Shown: one piece after another, positions 35,619 through 42,526 of the stretch
Layout of the letters: each line of letters begins with the position of its first letter
Numbering within the stretch: the first letter of the stretch is position 1
Assembly (NCBI RefSeq): GCF_000428845.1
Contig: NZ_AUAS01000004.1
Coordinates: forward strand, 62,001 to 126,000
Direction: 5' to 3'
DNA from: Dyadobacter alkalitolerans DSM 23607
GTDB taxonomy: Bacteria > Bacteroidota > Bacteroidia > Cytophagales > Spirosomataceae
DNA length: 64,000 bases
Notes under the pieces: generated by a model
What the model was told of the DNA's origin: nothing
What the model saw: only the letters and a program-made list of their open reading frames with translations
The model's database searches: none
Program-made: the position numbers and the translations under genes

Positions 35619-36986
35619 ATGAATGCAATGCCAATCCACCAGCAAGAAGTTATTTGTGCGCTCGCAACTCCCTCAGGAGTAGGCGCTATTGCCGTGATCC
35701 GTGTCTCCGGGCTTGGGTCCATTTCCATGGTAAAATCCATTTTTAAAGGTAAAAATCTGGAAGAAGCCGAAACCCACACCGTACATTTCGGAACAATTCA
35801 GTCAGCCGGGGAAATCATCGACGAAGTGCTGGTAACGGTTTTCAAAACGCCCAGATCTTTTACCAAAGAGGATTCGATAGAAATTTCCTGCCACGGATCC
35901 GACTACATTATCAGGCAGATATTAAAGCTGCTCATTAAAAAAGGGGCAAGAATTGCCAAGCCCGGCGAGTTCACACAGCGCGCATTCCTTAACGGCCAGT
36001 TTGACCTCGTTCAGGCTGAAGCCGTAGCCGACCTCATCGCAGCAGATTCGCAAGCCAGCCATAGAACCGCATTAAACCAGCTAAGGGGTGGTTTTTCCAA
36101 AAAACTTACCGCATTACGCACCGAACTCATCCACTTCGCATCCCTCATCGAGCTTGAACTGGATTTTGGCGAAGAAGACGTTGAATTCGCCGAACGCGAG
36201 GATTTACGCAGATTAATCAATGCATTGCTGGAAGCCATCTCCCCGCTGATTGAGTCGTTCGATTTCGGTAATGCATTGAAAGAAGGCGTCCCGGTCGCCA
36301 TTATCGGCTCGCCCAATGTTGGAAAATCCACCTTATTGAATGCGCTGCTAAACGAAGAAAAAGCCATCGTCACCAGCATTGCAGGCACAACCCGCGACGT
36401 TATCGAAGACACCATCGTCCTGGAAGGCCTGAAATTCCGCTTCATCGACACCGCCGGCATCCGGGAAACGACGGATCTTGTGGAATCCATCGGCATTGAA
36501 AGATCGAAAGCGGCGATGGAAAAGGCGGATATCGTCATTTTCCTTTTCGACAGTTTGGAAACCTTGCAGGAAAATCAGCAGTTGGGAGCATTGCTGCCCG
36601 CTGGAAAACAGGTTTTATATGTATTGAATAAGATCGACATTGGACAAATAGCAGCTGAAAATCTAAGCCCGCTGCAAGACAACATTATTCCCATTTCCGC
36701 AAAATCGCAAACCGGATTATCTCAGCTGACCAATAAGCTGGTTTCGATGGTTTATGGTCAATCGGCAAGCGACACGGTCGTGACCAACCTCAGACATTAC
36801 GAGCATTTAGTGAAGACACACGACGCTTTGAAGGATGTTTTGAATGGGTTGGAGACGGGGGTTACTGGGGATTTTCTGGCGCAGGATATTCGGTTGTCGC
36901 TTTTTCATCTTGGGGAGATTACCGGGACTATTGTTACGGATGACCTATTAGAAAATATATTTTCCCGGTTCTGTATCGGGAAGTAA
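35619..36986 (+). CDS. mnmE: tRNA uridine-5-carboxymethylaminomethyl GTPase MnmE
   Basis: This is the 455-residue tRNA-modification GTPase that works with MnmG at the wobble uridine. The N-terminal folate-binding domain begins ICALATPSGVGAIAVIRVSG. The G domain has GSPNVGKSTLLNALL, TTRDVIEDTI, DTAGIR and NKID. The C-terminus ends FCIGK, which carries the conserved CxGK motif. Length matches the family. It is divergent from queE and stands alone on the plus strand. Confidence 0.96.
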   Translation: MNAMPIHQQEVICALATPSGVGAIAVIRVSGLGSISMVKSIFKGKNLEEAETHTVHFGTIQSAGEIIDEVLVTVFKTPRSFTKEDSIEISCHGSDYIIRQILKLLIKKGARIAKPGEFTQRAFLNGQFDLVQAEAVADLIAADSQASHRTALNQLRGGFSKKLTALRTELIHFASLIELELDFGEEDVEFAEREDLRRLINALLEAISPLIESFDFGNALKEGVPVAIIGSPNVGKSTLLNALLNEEKAIVTSIAGTTRDVIEDTIVLEGLKFRFIDTAGIRETTDLVESIGIERSKAAMEKADIVIFLFDSLETLQENQQLGALLPAGKQVLYVLNKIDIGQIAAENLSPLQDNIIPISAKSQTGLSQLTNKLVSMVYGQSASDTVVTNLRHYEHLVKTHDALKDVLNGLETGVTGDFLAQDIRLSLFHLGEITGTIVTDDLLENIFSRFCIGK

Positions 36987-37029
36987 GCGGGCTAAATAAA
37001 GTAAGCAATCTTCTATCAAACAACAAGAT

Positions 37030-37452
37030 ATGGACGAGCAGGATATTCGTTGGAAACAGCGGTTTGAAAATTATAAAAAAGCACTTGCGAAATTAGGTGA
37101 AGCTGTTCATCTGGATACGCAACGTGCGTTAAGTGAACTTGAAAGGCAAGGCGTTATACAGGCGTTTGAATTTACGCATGAATTGGCCTGGAAGGTGATG
37201 CAGGATTTTTTTATTTATCAGGGCAACTCGGAGATAAAAGGTTCGAGGGATGCAATACGCCAGGCATTTAGTGTTGATCTGATCACGGACGGCGATAACT
37301 GGATGGAAATGATTAAGAATAGAAATCTTACCAGCCATACTTATAACGAAGAAATTTCTGAACGGATTTATAAGAATATCGTCCGTGATTTTTACCCACT
37401 CTTTATCGCATTTCAAGAAAAGATGGAATCCATACTAGCCAAAAAAGAATAA
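37030..37452 (+). CDS. HEPN/HI0074-type nucleotidyltransferase partner (HepT-like)
   Basis: This is a 140-residue helical protein of the NTase substrate-binding/HEPN family (HI0074 type): RFENYKKALAKLGEAV, QGVIQAFEFTHELAWKVMQDFFIYQG, and a HEPN R-x4-H motif in NRNLTSHTY (R98, H103). In related MntA/HepT pairs, the HEPN protein is an RNase toxin, and the nucleotidyltransferase neutralises it by modifying a residue near this motif. Its stop overlaps the start of the nucleotidyltransferase gene by one base, which fits translational coupling. Toxicity is inferred from the family. Confidence 0.85.
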   Translation: MDEQDIRWKQRFENYKKALAKLGEAVHLDTQRALSELERQGVIQAFEFTHELAWKVMQDFFIYQGNSEIKGSRDAIRQAFSVDLITDGDNWMEMIKNRNLTSHTYNEEISERIYKNIVRDFYPLFIAFQEKMESILAKKE

Positions 37453-37769
37453 TGTACGGCCTCTCAGAAAAAACAATTATCGCAGTTCAAAATGTTTTCC
37501 GAAAGTATCCGAACGTAGAAAAAGTAATCCTCTACGGATCGCGCGCAAAAGGAAACTTCCGCAACGGCTCCGACATTGATTTAGTGCTAGTAGGAGACAA
37601 ACTCACTTTGTCAGATCAATTCAGAATTGAAACAGAACTGGATGATTTATTGCTTCCTTATATGATAGATTTGGCACTTTATCATCAAATTGAAAATGAG
37701 GATCTTGTTGGTCACATTGATCGAATAGGGATGGTTTTTTTTGAAAATGTGAGGGTCAATGGAGCGTAA
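37452..37769 (+). CDS. MNT-type nucleotidyltransferase (MntA-like antitoxin)
   Basis: This is a 105-residue minimal nucleotidyltransferase. The polymerase-beta active site is intact: YGSRAKGNFRNGSDIDLVLVG with G29, S30 and aspartates 41 and 43, and a third acid likely in LLPYMIDLALY. Proteins of this size next to a HEPN partner act as AMPylating antitoxins in characterised pairs. It is translationally coupled to the HEPN gene. Confidence 0.87.
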   Translation: MYGLSEKTIIAVQNVFRKYPNVEKVILYGSRAKGNFRNGSDIDLVLVGDKLTLSDQFRIETELDDLLLPYMIDLALYHQIENEDLVGHIDRIGMVFFENVRVNGA

Positions 37770-37872
37770 ATTCGGGCATTAGGAGAAGAGAAGAGCCTTG
37801 TAATTTGTTCGAGTTTGTCTCAAATTTTTCAAGGAGACTCGTGTCAAGCTCTCATACTCTTATACTTACAAT

Positions 37873-38259
37873 TTAACCCGATACAACACTAATCGCCGGA
37901 TGGCTAGCAAATACATCCATGACCAGATCAAAATAAGTCTTTCCTTCCGAGCTTTCCAGCGCTTTTAATTTTTCTGAAAATAGCGCTTTGTTGAAAGGTG
38001 AGCCAGGGCGTAATTTTTCCAGGTAATACCGCCTGGTTTCTTCATAACCCAGCGAAAGCCGACTAATTTCCATATCCAGCCAGGTGATCTCTAATGCTGT
38101 GGCGCCCTTGGCAGCTCCAAATCCTCCGTATAAAAGATCGTCCAGGGCATCCAGGCTTTCTGCAATTTGCCATTCTTCGTCGGCCATAAAAAGCCGGTTG
38201 ATCTCCCTGTAAAACGACGCAATCCCATGAATTGAGCTGCCCTGAATTGTTAATTGCAT
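37873..38259 (-). CDS. Barstar-like ribonuclease inhibitor
   Basis: This is a 128-residue protein with the barstar fold pattern: IQGSSIHGIASFYREINRLFM at the start, then the diagnostic ESLDALDDLLYGGFG helix, a strand ALEITWLDMEISR, and C-terminal GKTYFDLVMDVFASHPAISV. Barstar inhibits barnase-type RNases and, in polymorphic toxin systems, serves as the immunity protein. No barnase or polymorphic toxin gene is nearby, so this is an orphan immunity protein. It is convergent with the MNT gene. Confidence 0.82.
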   Translation of the reverse strand: MQLTIQGSSIHGIASFYREINRLFMADEEWQIAESLDALDDLLYGGFGAAKGATALEITWLDMEISRLSLGYEETRRYYLEKLRPGSPFNKALFSEKLKALESSEGKTYFDLVMDVFASHPAISVVSG

Positions 38260-38445
38260 TTTTATCCGTTATTGATATGGTAAGACGAAAATTGCAAATT
38301 TGTAGCGTATGACACACTTCACAATGTGCTGCGACTATATTTTGTTATGAGAACGATAAGCATCACCGCATTGACCATATCTGGTTCAATAATTTGTTAA
38401 CAAAAACCGGCAGCAAGGACGCTGCTTGTCCTTTCCACTTTCCAA

Positions 38446-38725
38446 ATGAGCAAGTACATTTCAACAATCGGACTTTTGGTCCTTTCTAATGTCTTCATGA
38501 CACTGGCCTGGTATGGGCACCTCAAATTCTTCAATAAGGACGGTGGTCATAGAGGAGGTGATTACCCTGATCGTTTTTATGATATTCTCGGTAACATTTT
38601 TTAAAAATACGCAATTAACCTACAATCACTTGATCGGCTTCGCATTATTGGGAGCGGTTTATTTTATTTTTAAGGCTTGCGGGGTTCCCATAGAATTGCT
38701 TAAACAGAAGCGTTTTGGAGGTTAA
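38446..38725 (+). pseudogene. DUF486 (DMT-type) membrane protein pseudogene
   Basis: The ATG at 38446 opens a frame MSKYISTIGLLVLSNVFMTLAWYGHLKF, the exact start of DUF486 small multidrug-type membrane proteins. After this the frame is lost, and a different frame from about 38540 encodes the family's C-terminal half, VIEEVITLIVFMIFSVTFFKN and IGFALLGAVYFIFK. About 40 residues, the helix 2 and helix 3 region, are missing and the ends are out of frame. One deletion explains both. The 70-residue open frame from 38513 is therefore not a real gene. Confidence 0.82.
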
Positions 38726-38766
38726 GCCACGTAGGAATTTGTGCCAACATTGAAACTTATTTTGTT

Positions 38767-38782
38767 TACCGATCGTTCGGTA
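38767..38782. promoter_or_regulatory. TetR-type operator
   Basis: TACCGA-TCGT-TCGGTA is a perfect 6-bp inverted repeat with a 4-bp centre, typical of TetR/AcrR operators. It lies 17 bp before the TetR-family start codon, next to a TTTG at 38761, so autoregulation is likely. Confidence 0.78.
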
Positions 38783-38798
38783 TAATAAAGAGTAGATA

Positions 38799-39356
38799 AT
38801 GGCACATTCAAAAGTTAAGGCTGATATTGTTGTTGAAAAGCTGATGCAAGTATTCCGGTCAATAGGCTTTGATGGGGCGAGCTTGACCGAGTTGGCTTCT
38901 GCAACGGGCCTGAAAAAGGCAAGCTTGTATCATCGGTTTCCGGATGGCAAGGTAGGGATGGCAAATGCTGTGCTTGATTATGGGTCCGAGTGGACGGATG
39001 AACATATATTCAGCGTCCTGCACGCATCCGAACCGGCCACGGAACGCCTGGATGCTGTGCTGGATGCTATTTCCCGTCTTTATAATGGTGGTCAGTCAGC
39101 GTGCATTCTCCGGGCGATGTCACAGGGAACCGCCGTGGATATTTTTAAAGATCGGGTTGCTGATATGATGCAGCAGTGGATAGATGCATTTGAGCACCTT
39201 GCGTCGGACTTGGGCCATGACTCCAGTGCTGCTGAAAAGCTAGGCAAGTCTGCCCTCATTAAAATACAGGGCTCGCTCATTGTAGCTCAGACCTTACAGA
39301 AACCGGTATATTTCCAGGAAGCACTTAATGACATTAGAAGAGATTTTATTAGATAG
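38799..39356 (+). CDS. TetR/AcrR-family regulator
   Basis: This is a 185-residue repressor. The N-terminal DNA-binding domain is clear: VVEKLMQVFRSIGFDGASLTELASATGLKKASLYHRFPDGKVGM, with a turn-recognition helix pair. The C-terminal ligand-binding part is helical (NGGQSACILRAMSQGTAVDIFKDRV). A perfect palindrome ends 17 bp before its start. No effector is predictable; the following PPOX-family gene and the small unknown gene are possible targets. Confidence 0.92.
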   Translation: MAHSKVKADIVVEKLMQVFRSIGFDGASLTELASATGLKKASLYHRFPDGKVGMANAVLDYGSEWTDEHIFSVLHASEPATERLDAVLDAISRLYNGGQSACILRAMSQGTAVDIFKDRVADMMQQWIDAFEHLASDLGHDSSAAEKLGKSALIKIQGSLIVAQTLQKPVYFQEALNDIRRDFIR

Positions 39357-39451
39357 CGTTATAGCCGACAAGTTAGACTGCCATTTGATAACCCTTCTTT
39401 CGGTAATATCGTCAGCAGTTTTGAAATAAAATTACTTAAACTTTTACTACA

Positions 39452-39634
39452 ATGGAAACAACAGATGTCTTTGAATATACCCCATTCGTGAATGAAGAAT
39501 GTGGCGATACGATGTGGAATGAAGAAAATTTGAACCCACCAAAAAGCAGTGCTAAAAAGGATGTTTCTGTGGAAAATATAAAAACAGAAAACAAGCACAT
39601 TCATGAGCCCTCTGAGGATAAATCCATTGATTGA
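39452..39634 (+). CDS. Small hypothetical acidic protein, 60 aa
   Basis: This short, hydrophilic reading frame starts METTDVFEYTPFVNEECGDTMWNEE and ends in a charged tail. It has an ATG start and the strand and spacing of its neighbours (95 bp after TetR, 38 bp before PPOX). It has no recognisable domain, signal or membrane segment. Codon quality is compatible with coding but not decisive. Confidence 0.4.
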   Translation: METTDVFEYTPFVNEECGDTMWNEENLNPPKSSAKKDVSVENIKTENKHIHEPSEDKSID

Positions 39635-39672
39635 TTTTGATAGGATTGGGATTAAATTAAAACAAATCAGAC

Positions 39673-40311
39673 ATGGCAAGAAACTATGCATCAGTGGCTT
39701 TCACTCCGGAAGTGAAAGCCCTGCAGGAACGCTACGGAAGCCGTCAGGCTTATGCGCACATGGAACAAAAAGCGACCGGAACCCGGCTTGCCGACAGCGA
39801 GAGCAACTTTATTCAGGAAAGGGACAGTTTTTACATAGCGAGCATTGGCGAAAATGGGTTTCCTTACATCCAGCACCGTGGAGGCACGAAAGGATTTCTT
39901 CACACAATCGATCCGCAAACACTTGCGTATGCCGACTTACGTGGCAACAGGCAGTTCATTACAGTAGGCAATGCGGCCACTAATCCCAAAGTTTCCCTGA
40001 TATTAATGGATTACGCGCGGCGGGCGCGATTGAAGGTATATGCCGAAGTCGAAATCGTAGCAATTAACGACCGCCAGGATCTGGCCGACCTGGTTATTCC
40101 GGAAGGCTATGAAAACATTGCCGAACGGATTGTGCTGCTGCATATCATCGCGTTTGATTGGAACTGTCCAAAGTATATCACGCCCCGTTATGCTATGGAA
40201 GAAATTAATCAGATGGTGGCGCCGATGCAGGAACGTATAAATGAACTGGAATCGGAAGTCCTGCGGCTGAAAAAGCAAAATGACCTATTTACCGCAAACT
40301 CACCACACTAG
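39673..40311 (+). CDS. Pyridoxamine 5'-phosphate oxidase-family (flavin-binding) protein
   Basis: This 212-residue protein has the split-barrel PPOX fold. Visible elements are FIQERDSFYIASIGENGFPYIQHRGGTKGFL and LAYADLRGNRQFITVGNAATNPKVSLILMDYARRARLKVYAEVEI, which match FMN-binding PNPOx-like proteins. A C-terminal coiled segment (MQERINELESEVLRLKKQN) is added. It likely binds FMN; the substrate is unknown and it is not PdxH. It may be regulated by the upstream TetR protein. Confidence 0.85.
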   Translation: MARNYASVAFTPEVKALQERYGSRQAYAHMEQKATGTRLADSESNFIQERDSFYIASIGENGFPYIQHRGGTKGFLHTIDPQTLAYADLRGNRQFITVGNAATNPKVSLILMDYARRARLKVYAEVEIVAINDRQDLADLVIPEGYENIAERIVLLHIIAFDWNCPKYITPRYAMEEINQMVAPMQERINELESEVLRLKKQNDLFTANSPH

Positions 40312-40444
40312 AACCGGCATGGAAGCGCCACGGCGGTGCCGCCCACTATCATATATCTACTGAATGTTTGTTAAAGATTTCGCAGATGTAGCGAATGATG
40401 CGTGTAGAGTCTATTTAATGTTCATTTCTTATTGGAACCAGCTT

Positions 40445-40510
40445 TGACATATTCCTCCATCAAAGATTTCATTGAGCGCTTAGAAGTCCGGGGACTGTTG
40501 GTGACAGTCC
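40445..40510 (+). pseudogene. Possible 5' remnant of a UbiD-family decarboxylase gene
   Basis: From the TTG at 40445 the frame reads LTYSSIKDFIERLEVRGLLV, which resembles the N-terminus of UbiD-family decarboxylases (YxSLRDFIxxLExxGELV pattern). The similarity stops after about 20 codons and no UbiD sequence follows. I infer a leftover from a deletion. The match is short, and the terminator-like hairpin overlaps its end. Confidence 0.35.
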
Positions 40511-40517
40511 TTTTTTG
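40493..40517 (+). terminator. Terminator-like hairpin
   Basis: GGACTGT-TGGTG-ACAGTCC forms a perfect 7-bp stem followed by TTTTTT. It is the only terminator candidate after the PPOX gene (stop at 40311). The rest of the 280-bp gap up to 40592 holds only the possible ubiD scar. Confidence 0.65.
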
Positions 40518-40591
40518 TTGCTTCGTCGACATTTCAATGCTTTCTGTCGACGGTTAGAACAAAAAGGCCATTGCCTGGATTATCATCCCAA

Positions 40592-41080
40592 ATGGTTCAT
40601 AATCACGATAGCAAAATGCCGGGCAAAACGATCATTAGCAGCGACTGGTACGCTGACGAACAGCTTATTATCACACAAATCAGCGGTGATATAGACAAAC
40701 AGGAAGTCATACACTGGGAGCAAACCTTACATGCGGCGCTGGATCGGGTGGGGGACTCGAGCCTTTTCAAGATCTTCATAAACCTGCATGGCTTTAATGC
40801 GGTGGACGTGGATGTGCACAAACATTTCCGCAACATTGTTCCACTTACGCTCGCCCGCTATGGCTGGAAAGTCGGCTACGTGGCAATGTTTCCGGATGAA
40901 GCTGAAAAGATAGTCATCACCAGGAACAGGAATATCCAATGCGTCGCAGCAGCACATTGCCACCATGATGCGACAAAAATGGAGAAATACGAATTGTTGT
41001 TCAGCAGTAATAGCGAGCACTTCTTCACTGACGTTGCAGTCGCAAATGCATGGATAAGAGGCTTTAATACACCTTCATAG
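40592..41080 (+). CDS. STAS/SpoIIAA-like hypothetical protein
   Basis: This 162-residue soluble protein starts at the ATG at 40592 (MVHNHDSKMPGKTI). Its alternating pattern, LIITQISGDIDKQEVIHWEQTLHAAL, FKIFINLHGFNAVDVDVHKHF, WKVGYVAMFPDEAEKI and AVANAWIRGF, looks like the SpoIIAA-like/STAS alpha-beta fold. It has no signal or membrane segment. The frame is open to a TTG at 40571. Function is unknown. It is convergent with the HxlR gene, 21 bp away. Confidence 0.65.
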   Translation: MVHNHDSKMPGKTIISSDWYADEQLIITQISGDIDKQEVIHWEQTLHAALDRVGDSSLFKIFINLHGFNAVDVDVHKHFRNIVPLTLARYGWKVGYVAMFPDEAEKIVITRNRNIQCVAAAHCHHDATKMEKYELLFSSNSEHFFTDVAVANAWIRGFNTPS

Positions 41081-41101
41081 AATCACTTTTTCCCAGCCCC
41101 T

Positions 41102-41530
41102 CTAATCCAACCCATACAATAGCCGCTCGCTTCTTAATTTTTCTTGCAGTTCTGCGATGGCTTGCTTTTTACTTTGCTTGATCCGGTCGAGTAATGGTTT
41201 CGGGCCGCCGTTGGGGTTGTGACGAGATCCCCAGGCGAGGAATTCTACCATAATCGGCACGAGCTCGATTCCTTTGTCGGTGATCAGGTAAAGGAATTTG
41301 GACGCGTTTTTGGGTGATGTTACTTTGGAAACTATTCCTTCTTCCAATAGCAGATTCAACTTTTCGGTAAGTACGGCCGAAGATATTTTCTCGGCCGATG
41401 CCCGGAATTCCAGGAAAGAATTTTTGCCGTTGAACATAATGTCCCTCAGGATTAAGAGCATCCATTTATCACCAAAGATTTCCACCGAATAATTGATGGG
41501 GCAGCTTGATCTTCTCTCTGTGCTTTTCAT
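41102..41530 (-). CDS. HxlR-family transcriptional regulator
   Basis: This is a 142-residue winged-helix regulator with the HxlR signature CPINYSVEIFGDKWMLLILRDIMFNG, the conserved cysteine at position 10, and VLTEKLNLLLEEGIVSK. It is divergent from a short-chain dehydrogenase gene, with two tandem palindromes in the 92-bp gap. HxlR proteins often control adjacent redox enzymes and sense electrophiles through the N-terminal cysteine; that role is inferred here. Confidence 0.92.
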   Translation of the reverse strand: MKSTERRSSCPINYSVEIFGDKWMLLILRDIMFNGKNSFLEFRASAEKISSAVLTEKLNLLLEEGIVSKVTSPKNASKFLYLITDKGIELVPIMVEFLAWGSRHNPNGGPKPLLDRIKQSKKQAIAELQEKLRSERLLYGLD

Positions 41531-41542
41531 AATACTATCATC

Positions 41543-41571
41543 AAAAGTAGTTTGTTTTTAAAACTACTTTT
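41543..41571. promoter_or_regulatory. Palindromic operator near HxlR start
   Basis: AAAAGTAGTTT (41543-41553) and its exact complement AAACTACTTTT (41561-41571) form an 11-bp inverted repeat with a 7-bp spacer, starting 12 bp upstream of the HxlR ATG. It shares the GTAGT/ACTAC core with the second palindrome. Confidence 0.78.
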
Positions 41572-41573
41572 AT

Positions 41574-41610
41574 CTAAATTTGTAGTTCGTAAAACAGACT
41601 ACAAATTTAG
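41574..41610. promoter_or_regulatory. Palindromic operator near SDR start
   Basis: CTAAATTTGTAGT (41574-41586) and its exact complement (41598-41610) form a 13-bp inverted repeat with an 11-bp spacer, ending 12 bp before the SDR ATG. Paired with the 41543-41571 site, it suggests HxlR control of both genes. Confidence 0.8.
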
Positions 41611-41622
41611 CAAAATTTAATT

Positions 41623-42366
41623 ATGGACTTCACAAGTAAAAACGTCATTATCACCGGCGGAACAACAGGAATCGGACTGGCAACAGCAAAAGCATTCATC
41701 AGCGCAGGTGCAAACGTGTGGATCACGGGAAGAAGTGCCGGTAATCTGCAAAGAGCCAGCGCAGAAATACAGAGCCCCAAACTGACCACGGTTGTAGCGG
41801 ATACATCGAATCTCGACGGCATTTCGGTTTTGGAACGAACATTCGCAGAGAACGGCGGCAAGCTGGATGTCCTCTTCCTGAATGCTGGAATCGGAACATT
41901 TGAGCCGATTGCAGAGGTCAGCGAAGCAAACTTTGATGCACAGTTCAACACGAATGTGAAAGGGCATTTTTTTACATTGCAAAAATTACTTCCCCATCTG
42001 GCGGATGGAGCGTCGGTATTGTTCACGTCTTCGTCGGCCGCATCTGCTGCGAATATTGGAAGCAGTGTATATGCAGCCACCAAAGGCGCGCTCAATAAAA
42101 TCGCTCAAACTGCGGCTAATGAGCTGGCAGGACGGAAAATACGTGTAAACATCGTTAGTCCGGGACCTATTGCAACCCCGGGGTTAACCAGCGTAGTGCC
42201 GGAAGAAGCACAGGGTTTTCTGGCTGGTGCTACCGCATTGCAAAGACTCGGCACGCCCGATGAGATCGCCCGCACGGTGCTGTTTCTGGCATCTGATGCA
42301 GCAAGTTTCATTACCGGAACAGAAATCACGGTGGATGGCGGTTATCATAGCTATGCATTGAAATAA
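41623..42366 (+). CDS. Short-chain dehydrogenase/reductase
   Basis: This is a classical SDR of 247 residues. The nucleotide-binding motif is GGTTGIGLATAKAF, the NAG motif is FLNAGIG, and the catalytic Tyr-Lys pair is in YAATKGALN, after SSSAASAANIGSS. The C-terminal ITGTEITVDGGYHSYALK is typical of this group. It probably uses NADP(H) or NAD(H) on an unknown carbonyl substrate. It is divergent from an HxlR regulator and ends at a strong terminator. Confidence 0.92.
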   Translation: MDFTSKNVIITGGTTGIGLATAKAFISAGANVWITGRSAGNLQRASAEIQSPKLTTVVADTSNLDGISVLERTFAENGGKLDVLFLNAGIGTFEPIAEVSEANFDAQFNTNVKGHFFTLQKLLPHLADGASVLFTSSSAASAANIGSSVYAATKGALNKIAQTAANELAGRKIRVNIVSPGPIATPGLTSVVPEEAQGFLAGATALQRLGTPDEIARTVLFLASDAASFITGTEITVDGGYHSYALK

Positions 42367-42392
42367 TTCAGCTATATCTTTCATTATGAGTT

Positions 42393-42419
42393 AAAAAAGC
42401 GGCTTGTCGCCGCTTTTTT
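42393..42419 (+). terminator. Terminator after the SDR gene
   Basis: AAAAAAGCGGC-TTGTC-GCCGCTTTTTT is a perfect 11-bp stem with an A/U-rich base and 5-nt loop, 27 bp after the SDR stop. It could work in both directions. Confidence 0.92.
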
Positions 42420-42497
42420 AAGTTCCTGCCAACTTTCTCATCATTCAGTGATCCAAAGACAAATGCCAAGTTTATTTTTAATTAGTATAAATAATTT

Positions 42498-42505
42498 TAC
42501 TTTTG
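42498..42505 (+). promoter_or_regulatory. Bacteroidota-type -7 promoter element
   Basis: TACTTTTG matches the TAnnTTTG -7 consensus and lies 22 bp before the TonB receptor ATG at 42527. A good TTTG at -33 is missing (TTTA at 42471-42474 is the nearest), so this is tentative. Confidence 0.45.
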
Positions 42506-42526
42506 CGAAAATTAAACGTTCGCTTG

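Noticed and set aside
36011..36538. 175-residue open frame on the minus strand
   Set aside because: It is antisense to mnmE, a highly conserved gene; the serine-rich translation is typical of a shadow frame.
38260..38445. Small gene in the gap before DUF486
   Set aside because: Only frames under 20 codons exist, with no signal or domain; it is taken as promoter DNA.
38513..38725. 70-residue frame as an independent membrane protein
   Set aside because: Its sequence is the C-terminal half of DUF486, and the N-terminal half is found just upstream in another frame, so it is part of a pseudogene.
41607..42095. 162-residue open frame on the minus strand
   Set aside because: It is antisense to the SDR gene and overlaps its promoter; no domain is visible.
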